A stretch of DNA of 64,000 nt from Heligmosomoides polygyrus polygyrus (GCA_947396885.1 OX377203.1:10091298-10155297), one strand, 5' to 3'; shown: positions 1 through 12,650, counted from the stretch's first letter. Made by a program: numbers and translations. The notes: generated by a model not told the origin, from the sequence alone.

Positions 1-460
1 AATTTGCGGTAAAAAATTTACCGGCGGCAAGTAAGCGCACACCCCTGATCGGTGGAGTATATGTGCGGCACCACTGCAAGGCCACGTGTTGTGTGACACT
101 AACGGAGCCGAGGGCTTCCATCCGGACTGCGTAGAGCAGGAAACCGTTTATAGTGCTTCACGGAGCGCGGCGCGTCACGCCTTCGCTTCGGGACCCATGT
201 GCCGCGGGCGCCAGTACGTCCTTGAAGAGTCTTGGCGAGAGTCACGACAAAGTACTATGTGCTTCATTTACTCTTACTGGTCTATTAACTGGGGGCGATT
301 GCGCTCTGATAAAGGCGGACCTACACTTGAGTTAGGTTGCTCTCACTCCTCGGCTTTTACGATTGGTTTATGACAAAATCGCTAGGTTTATGCCAAAATC
401 GTTAGATTGGGCGGAGCGCTTCGTGATCTAAAGTACACATAGAAAATCTAGCATCATACT
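1..460. other. Unassigned sequence at the window start
   Basis: I see no recognisable gene here. The first 30 bases include a short inverted motif (gcggtaaaaaatttaccgg). Short open frames at 86-373 show no family signature, no splice context and no codon pattern worth reporting. The stretch ends at a Penelope-type 3' motif. Confidence 0.4.
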
Positions 461-540
461 CAGGCCTCTGAAGACGGCGGTTCTTCGAAACGTAAGGCCA
501 AGATACGACCCACCTTAAACACCTCGCCTTGGCACAGTAT
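461..540 (+). repeat. Penelope-like 3' end motif, copy 1
   Basis: The block starts with CAGGCCTCTGAAGA, has a short hairpin-forming segment, then TTCGAAACGT, then an AT-rich tail ending near CTTGGCACAGTATTAAC. The same arrangement recurs near 30,561, 32,584 and 60,045. The last of these lies directly downstream of a GIY-YIG reading frame typical of Penelope-like elements. I therefore read this as a solo 3' end of such an element. No coding remnant is visible next to this copy. Confidence 0.45.
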
Positions 541-789
541 TAACAGCAGCACAACAACTACATAACTCTGCCAAGTTTCAAGAAAAGTTGAAGACATATT
601 GGTTAATTCATTCACATCTACATACTGTTTTATGACGTGCTAAACATCAACAATCGCCTAGAGTATTCCTAATCCGCGATCATTTTTCAAACCATGCCAA
701 ACCGTCTGTCGGACTTCTGCATTTTTACCTGTAGCTCAAAGAAAAATGCATGAAGTACAAATAAGCCTTGTTGCTAAAAGAAACGACAG

Positions 790-1085
790 GTCCTTACGTC
801 ACTTCAGAATAACATCATCACCGGAACTATGGCTCATCTTATGAATTATAGACCGTTTTGTGGTCGTCATAGAAATGCTCTGGAAAATCTCTTATGTTCA
901 GTTGTCAATGGAGACGATTTCATGGTGGGAACATAATGACAACTAATACGTCAACATGATCGAGACGATGCGCTTGAAAGTATTTTATTACCCTACCGTA
1001 GCGGTTCCACTGAAATCGCAATAGCATTCATAGCAACCAAAGCTTAGCAACGCGTTTGCTGAAGAAGCAGCGAAGGCTAAGTAAA
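790..1085 (+). repeat. Dispersed repeat A, copy 1
   Basis: This segment can be aligned by eye for about 290 bases with 24,472-24,762 in the same orientation. Shared blocks include GTCGTCATAGAAATGCTCT, GTTGTCAATGGAGA and TTTTATTACCCTAC. The copies differ by scattered substitutions and small indels. No long frame is shared, so it looks non-coding. Family unknown. Confidence 0.6.
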
Positions 1086-1425
1086 AGCACCATTTGACTT
1101 AATATGTTGTGTGTTCCTTTAAAAAATCATGCAAAATGAAAACAATACGAGAAGTAGCAAACCAATATTTCTAAAAAAAATCTTAAAAGATCCCTCAGAA
1201 TCTCATAAAATCACAATGCATGCAACAAGTGCTGCAGTAGGTGGAACAGAATGAGACTGGAGTGCTGTTTATAATAAACTGCACATTCCCTACAAATACT
1301 GTGCAAATTAAGAAGAAAGGAATTTTCAACCACAGGTTATACTTCCCTGATTCGGTGCTTAACAGAAATACCGTACTATATTTATTACACAAAACATTTC
1401 GGTAAAAATACATAAATATGGAACC
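1086..1425. other. AT-rich spacer
   Basis: No gene seen. The stretch runs from the end of dispersed repeat A to the trinucleotide tail of the RTE fragment, and its short frames have no recognisable content. Confidence 0.4.
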
Positions 1426-2035
1426 CTTCTTCTTCTTCTTCTTCTTCTTCTTCTTCTTCTTCTTTTTCTTCTTCTTCAGCGTTTGTCCCGCTTAGTTGCG
1501 GGTCCGCTTTCCTGGAATGTTGGTGCCATTTCTCCCGGTCAAATGCCTGATCAGGGTGCAACCCAGCCATCTTCAAGTCCTGATGCAGCGTATCAAGCCA
1601 CCGCTGTTTTGGTCGCCCTCGTAGCCGCCTACCGGGCACATCAAGGTTAAGACCAGTCTTTCGGACAGTGTCACCTTTTGCGCGAAGGACGTGGCCGTAC
1701 CACCGCAGACGAGCTTCGCGCATCTTCTCAAATATCGGGGTGACACCGAACCTCTGCCGTATGGAGTCGTTGCGTACTCGATCCAAACGCGTAACTCCGG
1801 CCGTCCACCGCAGCATCTTCGTTCCCATTACGCTGAGGCGCCTTTCAATTTCTTTGGTAACGGGCCAGCACTCAGCTCCGTAAATAGCTACAGGCCGGAC
1901 GACTGCTCTGTAGATCTTCGACTTGAGGCGCTCTGGTATCTTCTTGTCGCAGAGCACTCCCGTCAGAGAGCGCCATTTGTACCACGCTGCACTCACGCGT
2001 GAGTTGGCTTCAACGAGTAAATCGCCATCAACGAT
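1426..2035 (-). mobile_element. RTE-type non-LTR retrotransposon, 3' fragment
   Basis: The minus strand encodes the C-terminal part of an RTE reverse transcriptase, read continuously from about 2,029 to 1,480. Recognisable pieces are VSAAWYKWRSLTGVLCDKKI, the segment around AVVRPVAIYGAECW, RLRWYGHVLRA and the closing GRPKQRWLDTLHQDLK. The frame runs straight into a (GAA)n tract (plus-strand CTT repeat, about 1,428-1,475). A short microsatellite-like 3' tail is usual for RTE elements and supports this orientation and end. The polymerase palm, fingers and endonuclease are missing, so this is a 5'-truncated copy. Confidence 0.85.
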
Positions 2036-2039
2036 GATT

Positions 2040-4095
2040 GATGTAATCAACCAATCAAAAATATGGAACCCTATAGGAATAAAATACAGATTAGAGCAGA
2101 GCTGTAGTGCGGACAGGACGGCATAGTCCACTTTAGCGACCAACAAATGTAGTCAGTGGCTTTGAATAGTACACTTTTCCTAATTGGGCAAATATACGCC
2201 TATGATATAGTGCTAAACAGCTACTACATGCAGGTGTACACAAAAAGTACTGGGCATTCAATTTTTTAACGAAATTTTTAACGGAAATATTTTTCGTTGA
2301 ATTTTCGGTAAATCGTTAAATTTCGTTGAAAATGCAATTCACTCAACTACTACTTTAAATGGAAAAAGAGAAAAAACGCTTCGTGCTCCAACTTTAGAGG
2401 ATCAACGAGTGATGTTCAACGAATACTATGTAAAATATAACGCAAACGTTTCAGTACCAATTAGGAAAGGACTATAAAATAAAGCAGCTTTCAACAACAA
2501 ATTACGTTCAGAAGGACAAAAAAGAACAGGCATGGAATTGTCGTTCAACAGAACGGTACTTCGAAGGCTGGTGCCGGCATCGCATTGGCAAGGCATCTCA
2601 AAATGTAAGAGGACTCCGGAGCCCTCCCACTTTCCTATTTCAGTGCGAAACCGCTTTGCGTGACTGTCTCACGAGCATGAACAGAGTCTCTGTGCGGACA
2701 TCACCTCGATATGTACCAAAATGACTAATAAAAATAGAATTAGACGCCCATCTGTGGATTGTTGACGTTTAGGAAAAGCAACTCTCCAAAATTTTTTGTT
2801 GTTAGCGTTTTTCGCAGATTTCATTTCATGTACGTCCAGCTACAGAATTCACTCTTTCTCAACTGTTCCAGGTAGTCATATAAAGTAATTTGGGGTAAGC
2901 ATTGCCAAGTTGGGGCTGGCAGATTTTACGAAGGGGCCGATCTAGGACCTTAAAGGGATGCCTGTGAACTTAGCCTGACGATTCACATCTTACTGGAAGC
3001 ACAGTGGTGAAGTTGGTTTTTGCTGGCGGCCACTGGGTTGCCTAAAAATTTTAAAAATTCATTTTCTAATAATTCATGAACGGCACACGGTTGAACTCGG
3101 AGGTCTCCATTTTTCTCGAAAGTGCCGCCAGTCGAAACGGGTTGATTAGGCGACAATTTTTGCCATTTTTGGACCACCCTTTGGTCCACAGCAAAAATAA
3201 ACTCCACCCCTGTGCTCCTTGTAAGATGCCTCACAAGAACGTTAGGCGTTGTTGAGAATTGTGGGGAGTAAGTTCATAGTTTCCTTGTTAGTGGATTCGT
3301 TGACGAACTTGGCGCTCAAGTGAGGATTTTTTCTAACTTATAATTTATATTAATTTATATTAATTTATAATTTGCAGAAACTCGAATGCGCCATGGATTT
3401 CAATAGTTTTCAGGAGCAGTCCTAATCGGGGTGGGGGGGGGGGGTTGAGGTCTGCAATATTGGTGAAAACTGTGAGGAAGAGTGCTACACTTATTGAGAG
3501 AAATTCCGTTAAAAAATTCGATAAATTTCTGAAAATTTCTGTTAAGTCGTTAAGCCAGATTTTTACGAAAAATGCCGTCGATTGAACGCTTCTCATACGT
3601 CATAAAAATTTTATTTTCTTAAGCTTTCATAAGAATAGAGTTTTCAACTTCTTCAGTTCCTTTACTATGAACAAAATTAACACCTTTCAAACAGCCCATA
3701 CTTTTTTGAGACACCCATATACCAAAAAGCATGCATTTATAGGATTTCGATTTGAAGAACACCTGATTAGACGAACAAGAATGAACCTCATGAACGAGTC
3801 GTGGTGCTTATATACAGTGGGCATATTGATGTCCGCGAAATGATAATGATATGTCGTTGCAGATCACCAGGTACATGTTTGACGCAGTAGACTGTAATGC
3901 CAATGAAAGCTTTATGTGATGAATTAATGTTGTTTAGCTCGGTCGGATTCCTTGATTATGAAAACAAAAAAGTGGAAGACGACGCGGAGCAGTATCACCC
4001 AGTTGCTGAACCTTCTGGATCGAGCCGCATTTCGCGAGCCGGATGGGGTGGTGGGGGGGGGGGTGGGGAGGGGAGACCATTGCAAGGCAGCTGAT
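2040..4095. other. No recognisable gene; low-complexity and poly-G tracts
   Basis: No reading frame here matches a family I know. Visible features are an A/T-rich stretch with repeated TTTCGTT/AACGAAA words near 2,260-2,340, a run of about 13 G near 3,430-3,445, and a G-rich simple repeat at 4,043-4,075. The G tract at 4,043-4,075 lies next to the end of the BEL/Pao fragment. Confidence 0.4.
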
Positions 4096-4099
4096 CAGA

Positions 4100-5030
4100 T
4101 TCTGTTCTGACAAAATGTCTTTGGCCAGTGTTCCTCTGACTGAGTAAGGAATCGGTGTTCTCCCCACCATGTATCAAACAAGATCAATTGTTGTATTGTG
4201 ACGCCTCTGTTCTCGATATCACCTGGGTTGTTGTTGAGGGGAACAAGCCGCAAATCGCTTCAGGAGCGTTTTCTTTGATGCTCAAAGTTTGATTTAGGAT
4301 GAAAACTGGCAAATTACTTCCATTTTGAATCCATATCAAGGAATAATTGCTATAGGTTCATAAGAAGGAAATTTATGGAAATATCCGCATTTGCGCGAAT
4401 ATATTTCAGTAACTTCGATCCCACATTGATATTTGAAAGCTCAAGACAAGGTGTAGTTAATGGAGCCTTCAGAAAGAACAAACGGGTCTTATACATGAGA
4501 ACTGAGGTCTCCTTTGTTGTATTAGTTTCGACAAGGTAGGCTACAGCACAATATCTGTCCTTTGATGCATCCATGAACAATGAATTTCAAAGGTTGGCGT
4601 CTCCGTCGTACCTGCTATTATCCTTAGCGGAATCGCGAATTTTGGTGTGCTACAGTTCGAAGTTATCTCGTTCTACATTTTGATGAGGTGACTCGGTAGG
4701 ACATCATCCCACCCTAGTTCCTCCTTCCATAGAGATTGCAAGAAGAGTTTACTGGTAAAGAGAACAGAAGCACAGTAATCCAGCGGGTCATACGTCCCTG
4801 CCACTTCAGAACCTGTCGCTTCGTCCACGTCCTATCAGAATTCGGTAGCGTAGAAAGTCGGATAACAAAGTTGTCTTCTTTAATGTTCCACAAGATTCCA
4901 AGAATTTTACTAGTGTCGCTCATTTTTGAAGCTTCCCTCTCCTCATCAGCGAAGAAGTCATTCAGCTCGATGGAATTGCTTACATACTGCCGGAGATTCA
5001 CACATGTTTTATGATGTTGGGGAATAGAGC
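4100..5030 (-). mobile_element. BEL/Pao-type LTR retrotransposon, pol fragment
   Basis: Three frame-shifted pieces on the minus strand follow the order expected in a BEL/Pao Pol. First (about 5,001-4,740): QYVSNSIELNDFF, then KILGILWN and TKRQVLKW, the post-RT connection region. Second (about 4,580-4,380): an RNase H-like start, FMDASKDRYCAVAYL, then CLELSNINV. Third (about 4,200-4,105): FDTWWGEHRFL and QSEEHWPK, matching the region before the integrase. The active-site core of the reverse transcriptase, the integrase and both LTRs are absent. It is a decayed internal fragment and no product is expected. Confidence 0.7.
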
Positions 5031-5489
5031 GTGCTGCCTTGCCTACTTCCTAACTTCATTAACCTATTAAAAAAGTAGTGAGATTTGTGTTATTTCCCTT
5101 TCCATGTTTCGCTTTCTGGTTTCCGCCTGTTTTTGAGCTCTTCTGTTACGCATTCGTGTTTCGCCTTACTTAAAAAATTTCCGGACATCCCTGATAGAAA
5201 GTGTCGTGACTTAGGGCTAGTAGCTCCACGCCTGAGAGTTGCAATAGCAGCCCAGGCCTTCAGAAAAAATTGATAAGTTTCGCTTAGTTTATAATTGCAT
5301 CGCCGCGCGACGCGGCGTGATGGTCGAGATACCTATCGATTCTTCGCGCTGCTTTGGCGCCGCAGCATCGCACTTCTACTCCGCCGCTTCAAAACACCAA
5401 TTTGGCAGAATTTTGGGGTACTGATCATCGTGCATCAGCTGGCACATCGACGGAATTTACCCATCTCTGTAGCGGTGTAGGTAGTGCGA
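5031..5489. other. Spacer between two retroelement fragments
   Basis: No gene seen. It contains short frames only, with some locally GC-rich sequence around 5,300-5,400. Confidence 0.35.
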
Positions 5490-5795
5490 TCGCTTGGCAT
5501 TGTTCGGTCTCAAGCTGAACGTCAAAAAAACTGATGATGAGTACTTGATGAAGGATGTGAACGAGCACGGACCTATTAAGATCAACGATACTGAGCTCTT
5601 ACGAGTTACATCTTTCAAGTATCAGCAGTCACGTCCTATGGCAGCCTAAAGTTGGAGGTGAATGCACATGTGAGTGCAGCCTGGTCCAAATTGCGGGCTG
5701 GGGTGCTTTGCGACAGGACAATACCCGAGTACCCCAAATCAAAGGTTTATAGAACAGTCATCGGCCCAGCAGCGACGTACGGTGCTGACAAGGAA
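5490..5795 (+). mobile_element. RTE retrotransposon, short internal fragment
   Basis: The plus strand reads FGLKLNVKKT and later GPIKINDTELLRVTSFKY from about 5,505. After a frameshift near 5,630 it reads LKLEVNAHVSAAWSKL, GVLCDRTIPE and KVYRTVIGPAATYGA to about 5,790. This is the RT thumb region of the same clade as the fragment at 1,426-2,035, whose VSAAW...GVLCD block is nearly the same. Both ends are truncated and no tail is visible. Confidence 0.75.
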
Positions 5796-5959
5796 AGGTT
5801 CCCAACTCAAGGTGAGCGTTTGCGATGCTATTTTGACAGAATGTAGGTAGGAGCCTCATGAGCGGAGTCCAGAAAAATAGTTAGTTTTTGCTGAACGCTT
5901 TTTGAAGACCTGAAAAAGTCTGAAAGCGTGCGCGCAACTATCATCAACCCCTACTACAC

Positions 5960-6055
5960 CCAACGAGATGTGCGCGACGGCGCAGGTGTTAGGATTGCCG
6001 CCTCACAGGAGCATACTGGCGGGGTTTTGAGTTCGAATCCGCGTACCGCTAATAT
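5960..6055 (+). repeat. tRNA-derived SINE-like sequence
   Basis: The stretch GGCGCAGGTGTTAGGATTGC looks like a decayed A-box half. It is followed about 35 bases later by GAGTTCGAATCC, a good match to the RNA polymerase III B box (GGTTCGANTCC). No clean cloverleaf closes, so it is not a working tRNA. A SINE head or decayed tRNA gene is the likelier reading. Confidence 0.4.
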
Positions 6056-6583
6056 TTCTATACATATTAGTTTGTTGTTGTTATGCTTTCTCATGATCAC
6101 AGGAGTCGATTTTAGACCACCAATGCTTGGAACAAACCAAGGCTATCTAACTGCGCCTTTGTATGTGTTAGTTTTCCAACAATGCCACAAGTATTTGACA
6201 TTAAAAAAGTTATTGGAATGCTCAAAAGCAGGTTCGCCTGCGCTTCTTTTAGGCTAACAACCAACATACATTACCGGTACTGTGTGAGTTTGTGCTATAT
6301 GTCTCCGTAAACGTCTTGTTCTTTTATTGACATGCATTTTAATACATTTCATTATTTTTCTATTTCAAGTTTTCTTTTTCTGTCTCTATAAACAAAGTTT
6401 TACCGCACATCATATGCATGTAATCAGCAGATGAATAAAACTCGACTCTTAGTATTTCTTCGAGAGTGAAGTTTCTACCACTCAATCTGCAGTATTTGTT
6501 TAACGATTGGTTCCCTAGACACACAATCACGAATGTTAAAAAAGTTTAAATATTAAAATTTTATTAGTGGATCTTCTTGGATC

Positions 6584-6967
6584 TTAAACTTCCACACACT
6601 CCAGCCTTGCTGACGATCCAAAGATCAAATAACCTTTCACGTTTAATGTAGGGTTATGAAATCGAGACAAAGCCACCCTTCCGTTTTTAGCTCTGTTTAT
6701 TCTAGTAAGCTGTAGTCCTGGAAGCTTCGTCTTCGTCTTCCTGTTTTGAACAGCACTCACTCCGCCATCTAAAGCGGCTACGCATGCGCAATGAATGTGC
6801 AGTATTCCAGATGCCTCTTCAGTTACATTCAAAAATTTGACACTATACAAAAACAATTGCAAATCCTCGGTTTGTTGCGAGCTTAAATTTGTCAGTTTCT
6901 GCGGGAATTTTATTGTACGAATTTCTGTCCAGTGCAATTCCACGTTCGCTCTTAAGCAGTCAGTCAT
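6584..6967 (-). CDS. Unrecognised 127-codon open frame
   Basis: This minus-strand frame starts at an ATG near 6,967 and ends at 6,584. I do not recognise a domain. The middle is Cys/Ala-rich (HIHCACVAALDGGV) and the second half is basic (NRKTKTK). There is no signal peptide or membrane segment and no clear splice context. It could be a chance frame, a transposon remnant or an exon. I keep it only because it is among the longest frames left unexplained. Confidence 0.15.
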   Translation of the reverse strand: MTDCLRANVELHWTEIRTIKFPQKLTNLSSQQTEDLQLFLYSVKFLNVTEEASGILHIHCACVAALDGGVSAVQNRKTKTKLPGLQLTRINRAKNGRVALSRFHNPTLNVKGYLIFGSSARLECVEV

Positions 6968-7317
6968 GCAGCCGGTTTAGTTATTTTCAAGGTATTAAAC
7001 GGGTGGGCACGCCGACATCGGTTTTTGCGCAGCAAAAACGGTGCGAAGTGAGCTTCACGAAATAACCGAGCTCATTCCGTGGAGGAGCTGAAGACAGCGT
7101 TCGCGCGCTTACGCTAGGCGCCAAATGTGAACCGAAGTGTGCCATAAACCGTTATCGATTTCCTCTCATCGTCATATTCAACCGATCACCGACTGTGTTA
7201 AGTGATTATGATCGCACACGATAGCGCGCTGTTACCATCATCATCATGAGGGTAAAAAGCTGCATAAGCAGAGCAGCTAACATGAGGTGATTGTCCTTAA
7301 CTCAGTTATTCTGCAAC

Positions 7318-7392
7318 ATCAGGCGAAGAGCGCAAGTGCGAGGCACGCCGATAGGCGTGACAGAGCACTTGTTGAATGATATTGGAAAAGTC
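7318..7392 (+). repeat. Dispersed repeat B, copy 1
   Basis: This block shares GCGCAAGTGCGAG and GAGCACTTGTTGA, in the same order and spacing, with 57,368-57,442. The intervening bases are partly conserved. On the minus strand both copies can be read as NKCS-TP---RTCAL, so a coding origin in some mobile element is possible. Family unknown. Confidence 0.5.
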
Positions 7393-9239
7393 AGCTTCCA
7401 CATAGTTCTCTGTGAAAAACCTCGTTCAATAATAGCTGGTGCGTGTTCAAACGGTAGCTTTTTTAAAGCATGGGCGATTATTCGGAGAATACATACATTC
7501 AGATTGTCACGTTCTCTACCATTTAGCAATTTAAGCTGGGCATCCCAACAATAACTGCCATAATTCCAATATGTGGACAGTCAAAAGCTATCTTTTCGTC
7601 GCAGCGGCAAGGATCAAGTTTTTTTTTTCTTCATTTCCTTGTTTAATGTATGTTGTTTCAGTTTTTTCTATGTTGTCGATGGTTCACAAGCGGTGGGTAT
7701 ACAATGTGTTAATTGCTTTAAAATTTAACCAATACACTTATAAAATCATGTCATAAATAGCGACATAGGTATAACCTAAATTAAGGCTCAAATGAGTTTT
7801 TCTAGCAACGGTTTGCAATGGATCAACAATTACCACGGAACGCTTTAGAAGGGAGGCTAGAGGCGGTCATGACGGTGCTAGAGGTCTGCTTCAGGTTGGA
7901 GAACTAGAAGACAGCGCCGGAGGAAGATACAGCAAAGCACAAAACATGTACAGATTCGTGAGTTTTAATCATCGAAACTAATTCAACGCACAAGAGTTAA
8001 GGGACACGAGGTGTTCAAAGCATGCACAATTTTTCCCTACTGGGAATATTCTAGGTTCACCGTTCGAGAAATCGATATGCACACAGGGGAGCAGCGGTGA
8101 AAAGTGGATCTCAATGTTCCGCCTATCAGTGATTTCTGGAAAACGTTACGCGTTCATATTTGTGGCGTTTTTTTGAATTTTTACGTGCGTATTCGCCTGC
8201 TAAACCAACACCTACTCAAAATGTAGACTTTGAGACGGGTTTTATTAGAAACGTTAAAAAAGGGTTTATATGAGATAAAGGTCCTCGAACCTCATTTAAA
8301 ATGCGCACTCTACAGTAGGTAGTAGTAGTAGCAGGACCCGTTGAGCGAAATACACTGTTCCTGACAAAGAGAGAGACCAGGAAGATCAGCAGATTCCTTT
8401 AGATTCACAGCCCACTGAAACCGCGACGTTTTTCGAATCTGTCGAGTATAGCCTCCCGCTCTGGAGCCTCCGCTGTCGTCCCCGGTTCTTTATGCCGTTG
8501 TGACCTCTGTTTTCCATTTTCGTCTATCGTCGTGCTAACCTTCTGTTTGGCGTCGCCATAGATCTTTTCTTGTTCCCTCCTGCGTGCGTGTGTTGGAGGC
8601 GGTATCTTCCTCATATCTGAGCGGGGTCAGTCCGTTAGAGCTCGTGTTGCTATTATATTTACGGGTAGTCAATTACCTCTCGTTTTGTACATCGAGCGTT
8701 ATTTCGCCGATATTCACAATGTGCTAAGCACTATTAAGCGTTATCCTAAGCTACTAGAGGCTTAAAATGGGTTCAAATTTGTGTTTTGAGTAGCTAAACT
8801 CAGAGAAAATAGGGTAGTGAATCTTTCAAGAATTACACACAATTTCTTACTTTGCTAGTGCCTTTGCTGCTTTTCAAACAATAGGAGCCTTCAGACTTAT
8901 GAAGGAAATGCAAGGCGATATGTTGGCTGAAACGATTGGAAAATGACGCTCTTGAAGCACAACAACCCTATAATTAATAATAAGTAACTGTAATTTTGCG
9001 CTAATTTTGTGCTTACATGGAACAGAGTGGAAATACAGATCTCCCTTCCTATCCTTAATTGTAGGAAATATAGGCAGCCTCGAAATCATTTAAGCTCCGA
9101 GGACTCTTCCGCCGAGCAGCTACTTCTGGTACTATTTGGCCGAAGTCTGAAAACTCCTGCTGTTGGTATTTCACTGCGACGTTCCCAGTGGCAAGGGGAC
9201 ACTTGATTTTATTTGCCCGATCTGCTGCCACCTTAGCAG

Positions 9240-12200
9240 GTGAAGTCGCTGCTCACTTTCCGTGATTATCGACTTTTTTGCCGACCACAGAGAATGCTTT
9301 GGCCTCCTTCGAGATCCTCTTCAGTGCCTACTCGCCACGCCAAGAGGAGCCGAACTGATGAGTCGTTTCATAAACCTGAACCGCTGCATCGCCTTATGGA
9401 CATTGCCCAAGAGGAAAGTATTCCTCCTTATAGGAAGGTCATCGTTGATGTCATGATGGAAATGAACGAAGAGATCAAGGCTGCCAATCGAAGGTACAGG
9501 GAGCTGCTCGACGAAATGGAACGATTGCGTAGGGAGGATGCCGATTTTTCTCTAAGCTCAAAACTTTGCACTCGGGTCCTTCTCCTGAAAAGCCTACAGA
9601 TTCTGTTGTTGATTCTCAGCCTCAGGTCGCTTAGAAAACCGAAGATGACCCTGATTTGAGAAGATCTATCGTAATTCGTAATCATCCAGAACCTAATTGT
9701 TCTCGCTCCGTTGACAATATCTTTCACAACTTGGCGTCTGTTACTGAGAACTTGGCAGTTCTAAATGTTGAGTGCTTACCAAAGACAGTTTATCGCATGG
9801 GTAAGCCTTCGTCAAACGACTTTTGAAAGTCATTCTTCCAACTAGCCGCTTCCAAAACAAGTGTTACTAAATGCTTCCCGGTTGTGCTTCACTCCGTTCA
9901 GGGATGTGTTTGTTCGCGAATCACGCACTTGGGCTGAGAGACAGCGCAGGCGGGAAGAACGTTCTAGCGCTTCATCTACCACTTGGTCATGCGGAGCTAT
10001 GCCTCCTCCGAGTGACTCAACCTCTGTGAATCAACCTCGCGCTCCCGAGGTGCAGTCTAACTCTAAGCCATCCAATCCTTTACTTTTAGTCGTTCGGAAA
10101 ACATCTGAAGTGTTCTAGAAATTATGTGTTCTCTTTCCGTTGTATGTTTTGCAATGTCTGGTCCCTTGTCAAAAATGATGAATCTTTGGTGGCAAGCGTT
10201 TGTGAGAGAAACTTTGCCTTACTGAGACATGCCTTAGTCCTCAAGTAGATAAATATGCTCTTCTTCGCACACTTATTACTCAGTACGATTCGACAAGGTG
10301 TGATGGGCCTTACAAAAAAGGAGGAGGGATTATTATACTTCTCAAGAAAACTCACTGTTGCAGAGTGGTCTTCAAGAAATCAGTCAGAGATGGTTATGTA
10401 CTGCTTGTTTGTGATATATTTGCTCGCGCAACTTGTGTTCAACTTACTGGTGTTTACAGAACTCCTAGTTGCTCGATGAATAATTCAATTCAGCTATTAA
10501 AGGCTTTGAGTGGTTTGTCCGTCTTTGACGTTCCATGCATCCTTCTGGGTGATTTTAGCCTCCCGGATTTATGTTTTTCGACAGGAAACGTTTCTCAGCC
10601 CACTGCTCTATCAAGCACTAATATTACCCAAAAGTTTCGTGACTTTACAGTGGCTCATGGTTTTCTACCGTATGTGACATCAGCGATAAGAGGTGACGCC
10701 ATTCTAGAGCTTTTATTTTGCAACGAATCGTCGCTAGTTAAGAATGTCATTATCACTGCTCCGATCGGCAGCAGTGATCATTCCACAATAACGTTTGACT
10801 TAGGGCTTCAACAACTCCAGGAGCGTATTAAGTGGAAGCGTGACTTTAAGAACGCTGACTATTCTGCGATTGAGCACTTCCTGTCTACTATCGATTGGCT
10901 TGGAAGTTTTAGCTCGGTCTCAGCAGTAAATGAGATGTATGAAATCTTCCTCGCTGTCCTTCATCACATCCTTGAGTATTTCGTTCCAATTCGTAACCTA
11001 GTTCCCATTCAACTTAGACTTCTCTATTATCTACGCAATATGCTCAAGATACGGGCTCAAGCGTGAGAACTAGCTGCTTCTATGAACGATAATGTTACTT
11101 TGGATAAATTCAAGGAGATAAATGTCAGGTCTAAAAAGGCAATCAATAAGTATATACTTATCTAGAAAAACGGCTTTTAATGTCAAAAGGAAAGACCAAA
11201 TTCTTTGGTATAAGTTTTGGAAGCGGCAAAATAAATTCTGCTTGTTCTTTCAGATTAGATAATGGCGAGATTGTCTTGAGTAATAAATCAGAAGCCCATC
11301 TTTTAGCTAAAGTTTTTCAAAAGTCGTTCGCAAACCCGAGCTCCAGTGATTGTTTTGACGATAAGCAATTTTGTCTTCTATGGGCCCAACTCTATGGTGC
11401 ATATAGCTGAAGTCATTGAACTGCTTTCAAATTTGAAAAACTCGTTCTCCTGTAATCCAAACTTCATTCCCCTAACTTTCATTAAGAAGATTCTTCCTTA
11501 TATCGGGTATCTATTGGAATACATTTTAACTCTAGCTACATTAAAGATGAGGTACCGGCTCGCTGGAAGCATGCTCTTATTAGTCCAATGCCCAAAAAGG
11601 CTCCTTTCGAGAATCCCGACATTTACAGACCGGTGAGCATTACCTCAATTTTTGCGAGCGTTTTTGAGAAAATTAAGAAGAGGATTTTAAACCATCTAGA
11701 GAAACACAATATTATCCTGAAAGAACAATATGGCTTTAGAGATCAGTTGAGACAGCCTTGCTAACATCTTTAAATAACTGGACTGCGGCTCTAAACTGCT
11801 AGAAAAGCGTGGACATTGTATATTTCGATTTCGCTAAGGCGTTCGATAAAGTGCCTCATAAAAAATTGGTGGAGAAACTCACGATTGTGGGAGTTTATCC
11901 AATGATAGTGGCTTGGGTGGAAAGTTTTCTCTCTAACAGGACATACCAAAGGTTGGGTCATGTTTTTCCCATGTCTATCCTGTTCCGCAGGGTGGAGTTC
12001 TCTCACCACTTCTGTTCCTGATATACACGTATGAGATTCCTGAACTGGTCTCTACCTGCGTATTCAGTAGATGGCATAAGGCTGAGAGCTGTAAGTGAGG
12101 TCAGAGACTTGGGCTACCATTTTGACTACAAACTTGACTTTAAAGCCCATTATAAAGTGATAAATAAAGCCATGTTTCGTATATACAGTTTATTCAAGAT

Positions 12201-12650
12201 CTTGAAAACATGTAAACAAGTAGTTATCCGAGCATTCAAGGTCTATGTGCGCCCAATAATTGAAGGTGGCACAGCAGTGTTTAATCCTACCAAAAAGAAG
12301 GATATTGGTTTTCTAGAAAGTGTGCAAAACAGTTTCACTGGTAAGGTGCTAATGAGATTCTTTGGTCTTAGTTATTATTCAATTCCAAACGGCGTGGAAA
12401 GTGCGAAACAACTAGGTTTGCGCTCCCTTAAAAACAGAAAAAAATAACGACATAATTGTGATGTTCAAAATACTCACTGGTAGAGTTAATGTCAAATCAC
12501 CCACTCTATTGCATCTGTCCATTTCATATACATAGTGTGAGAGGTTTCAGAGCATGACAGCGTTAGAAGCCTTTCCAGAAGCTGTGGTCCCCTTTGTTGA
12601 TTTGCTGGTTAACTGCGTGTTTACCATCTGTATATCGACTGATGACTAGT
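9240..12650 (+). mobile_element. CR1-like non-LTR retrotransposon, nearly full-length but decayed
   Basis: An ORF1-like part comes first (9,240-9,659, coiled-coil rich, with EMNEEIKAANRRYRELLDEM). It continues to a basic ORF1 end near 9,900-9,960 (VFVRESRTWAERQRRREER). ORF2 begins near 10,190 with an AP-type endonuclease: LTETCLSPQVDKYALL, YDSTRCDGPYKKGGGI, CILLGDFSLPDL and GSSDHSTI. Reverse-transcriptase pieces follow: NPDIYRPVSITS (about 11,610), DIVYFDFAKAFDKVPHKKL (about 11,812), QGGVLSPLLFLIYTYEIP (about 11,990), and the C-terminal region from VDGIRLRAVSEVRDLGYHFD to about 12,645. Several stops and frameshifts break it. A deletion near 12,050 removes the YADD-type active-site segment, so it cannot be active. 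Confidence 0.85.
10190..11066 (+). pseudogene. CR1-like ORF2 endonuclease region
   Basis: This is the best-preserved protein segment of the element. It holds most of an apurinic-type endonuclease: the TETWL-like start, the GGG turn, YR(T)P, the LGDF metal-site block and the catalytic SDH near its end. A frame change near 10,360 separates the first and second parts. The open part runs 10,365-11,066 without a stop. In intact CR1 elements this nuclease nicks the target DNA for reverse transcription. Here the downstream RT is broken, so only the nuclease fold is still legible. Confidence 0.75.

Larger units (their letters stand above)
6056..9239. other. Mostly unassigned intergenic stretch
   Basis: No recognisable gene. 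Possible items are a 127-codon minus-strand frame at 6,584-6,967 (listed separately), dispersed repeat B at 7,318-7,392 and a 69-codon minus-strand frame near 8,405-8,614 rich in charged residues. None shows splice sites arranged as a gene. Confidence 0.35.

Noticed and set aside
51..373. Short plus-strand frames near the window start
   Set aside because: No domain, no splice context, and no similarity to the other elements.
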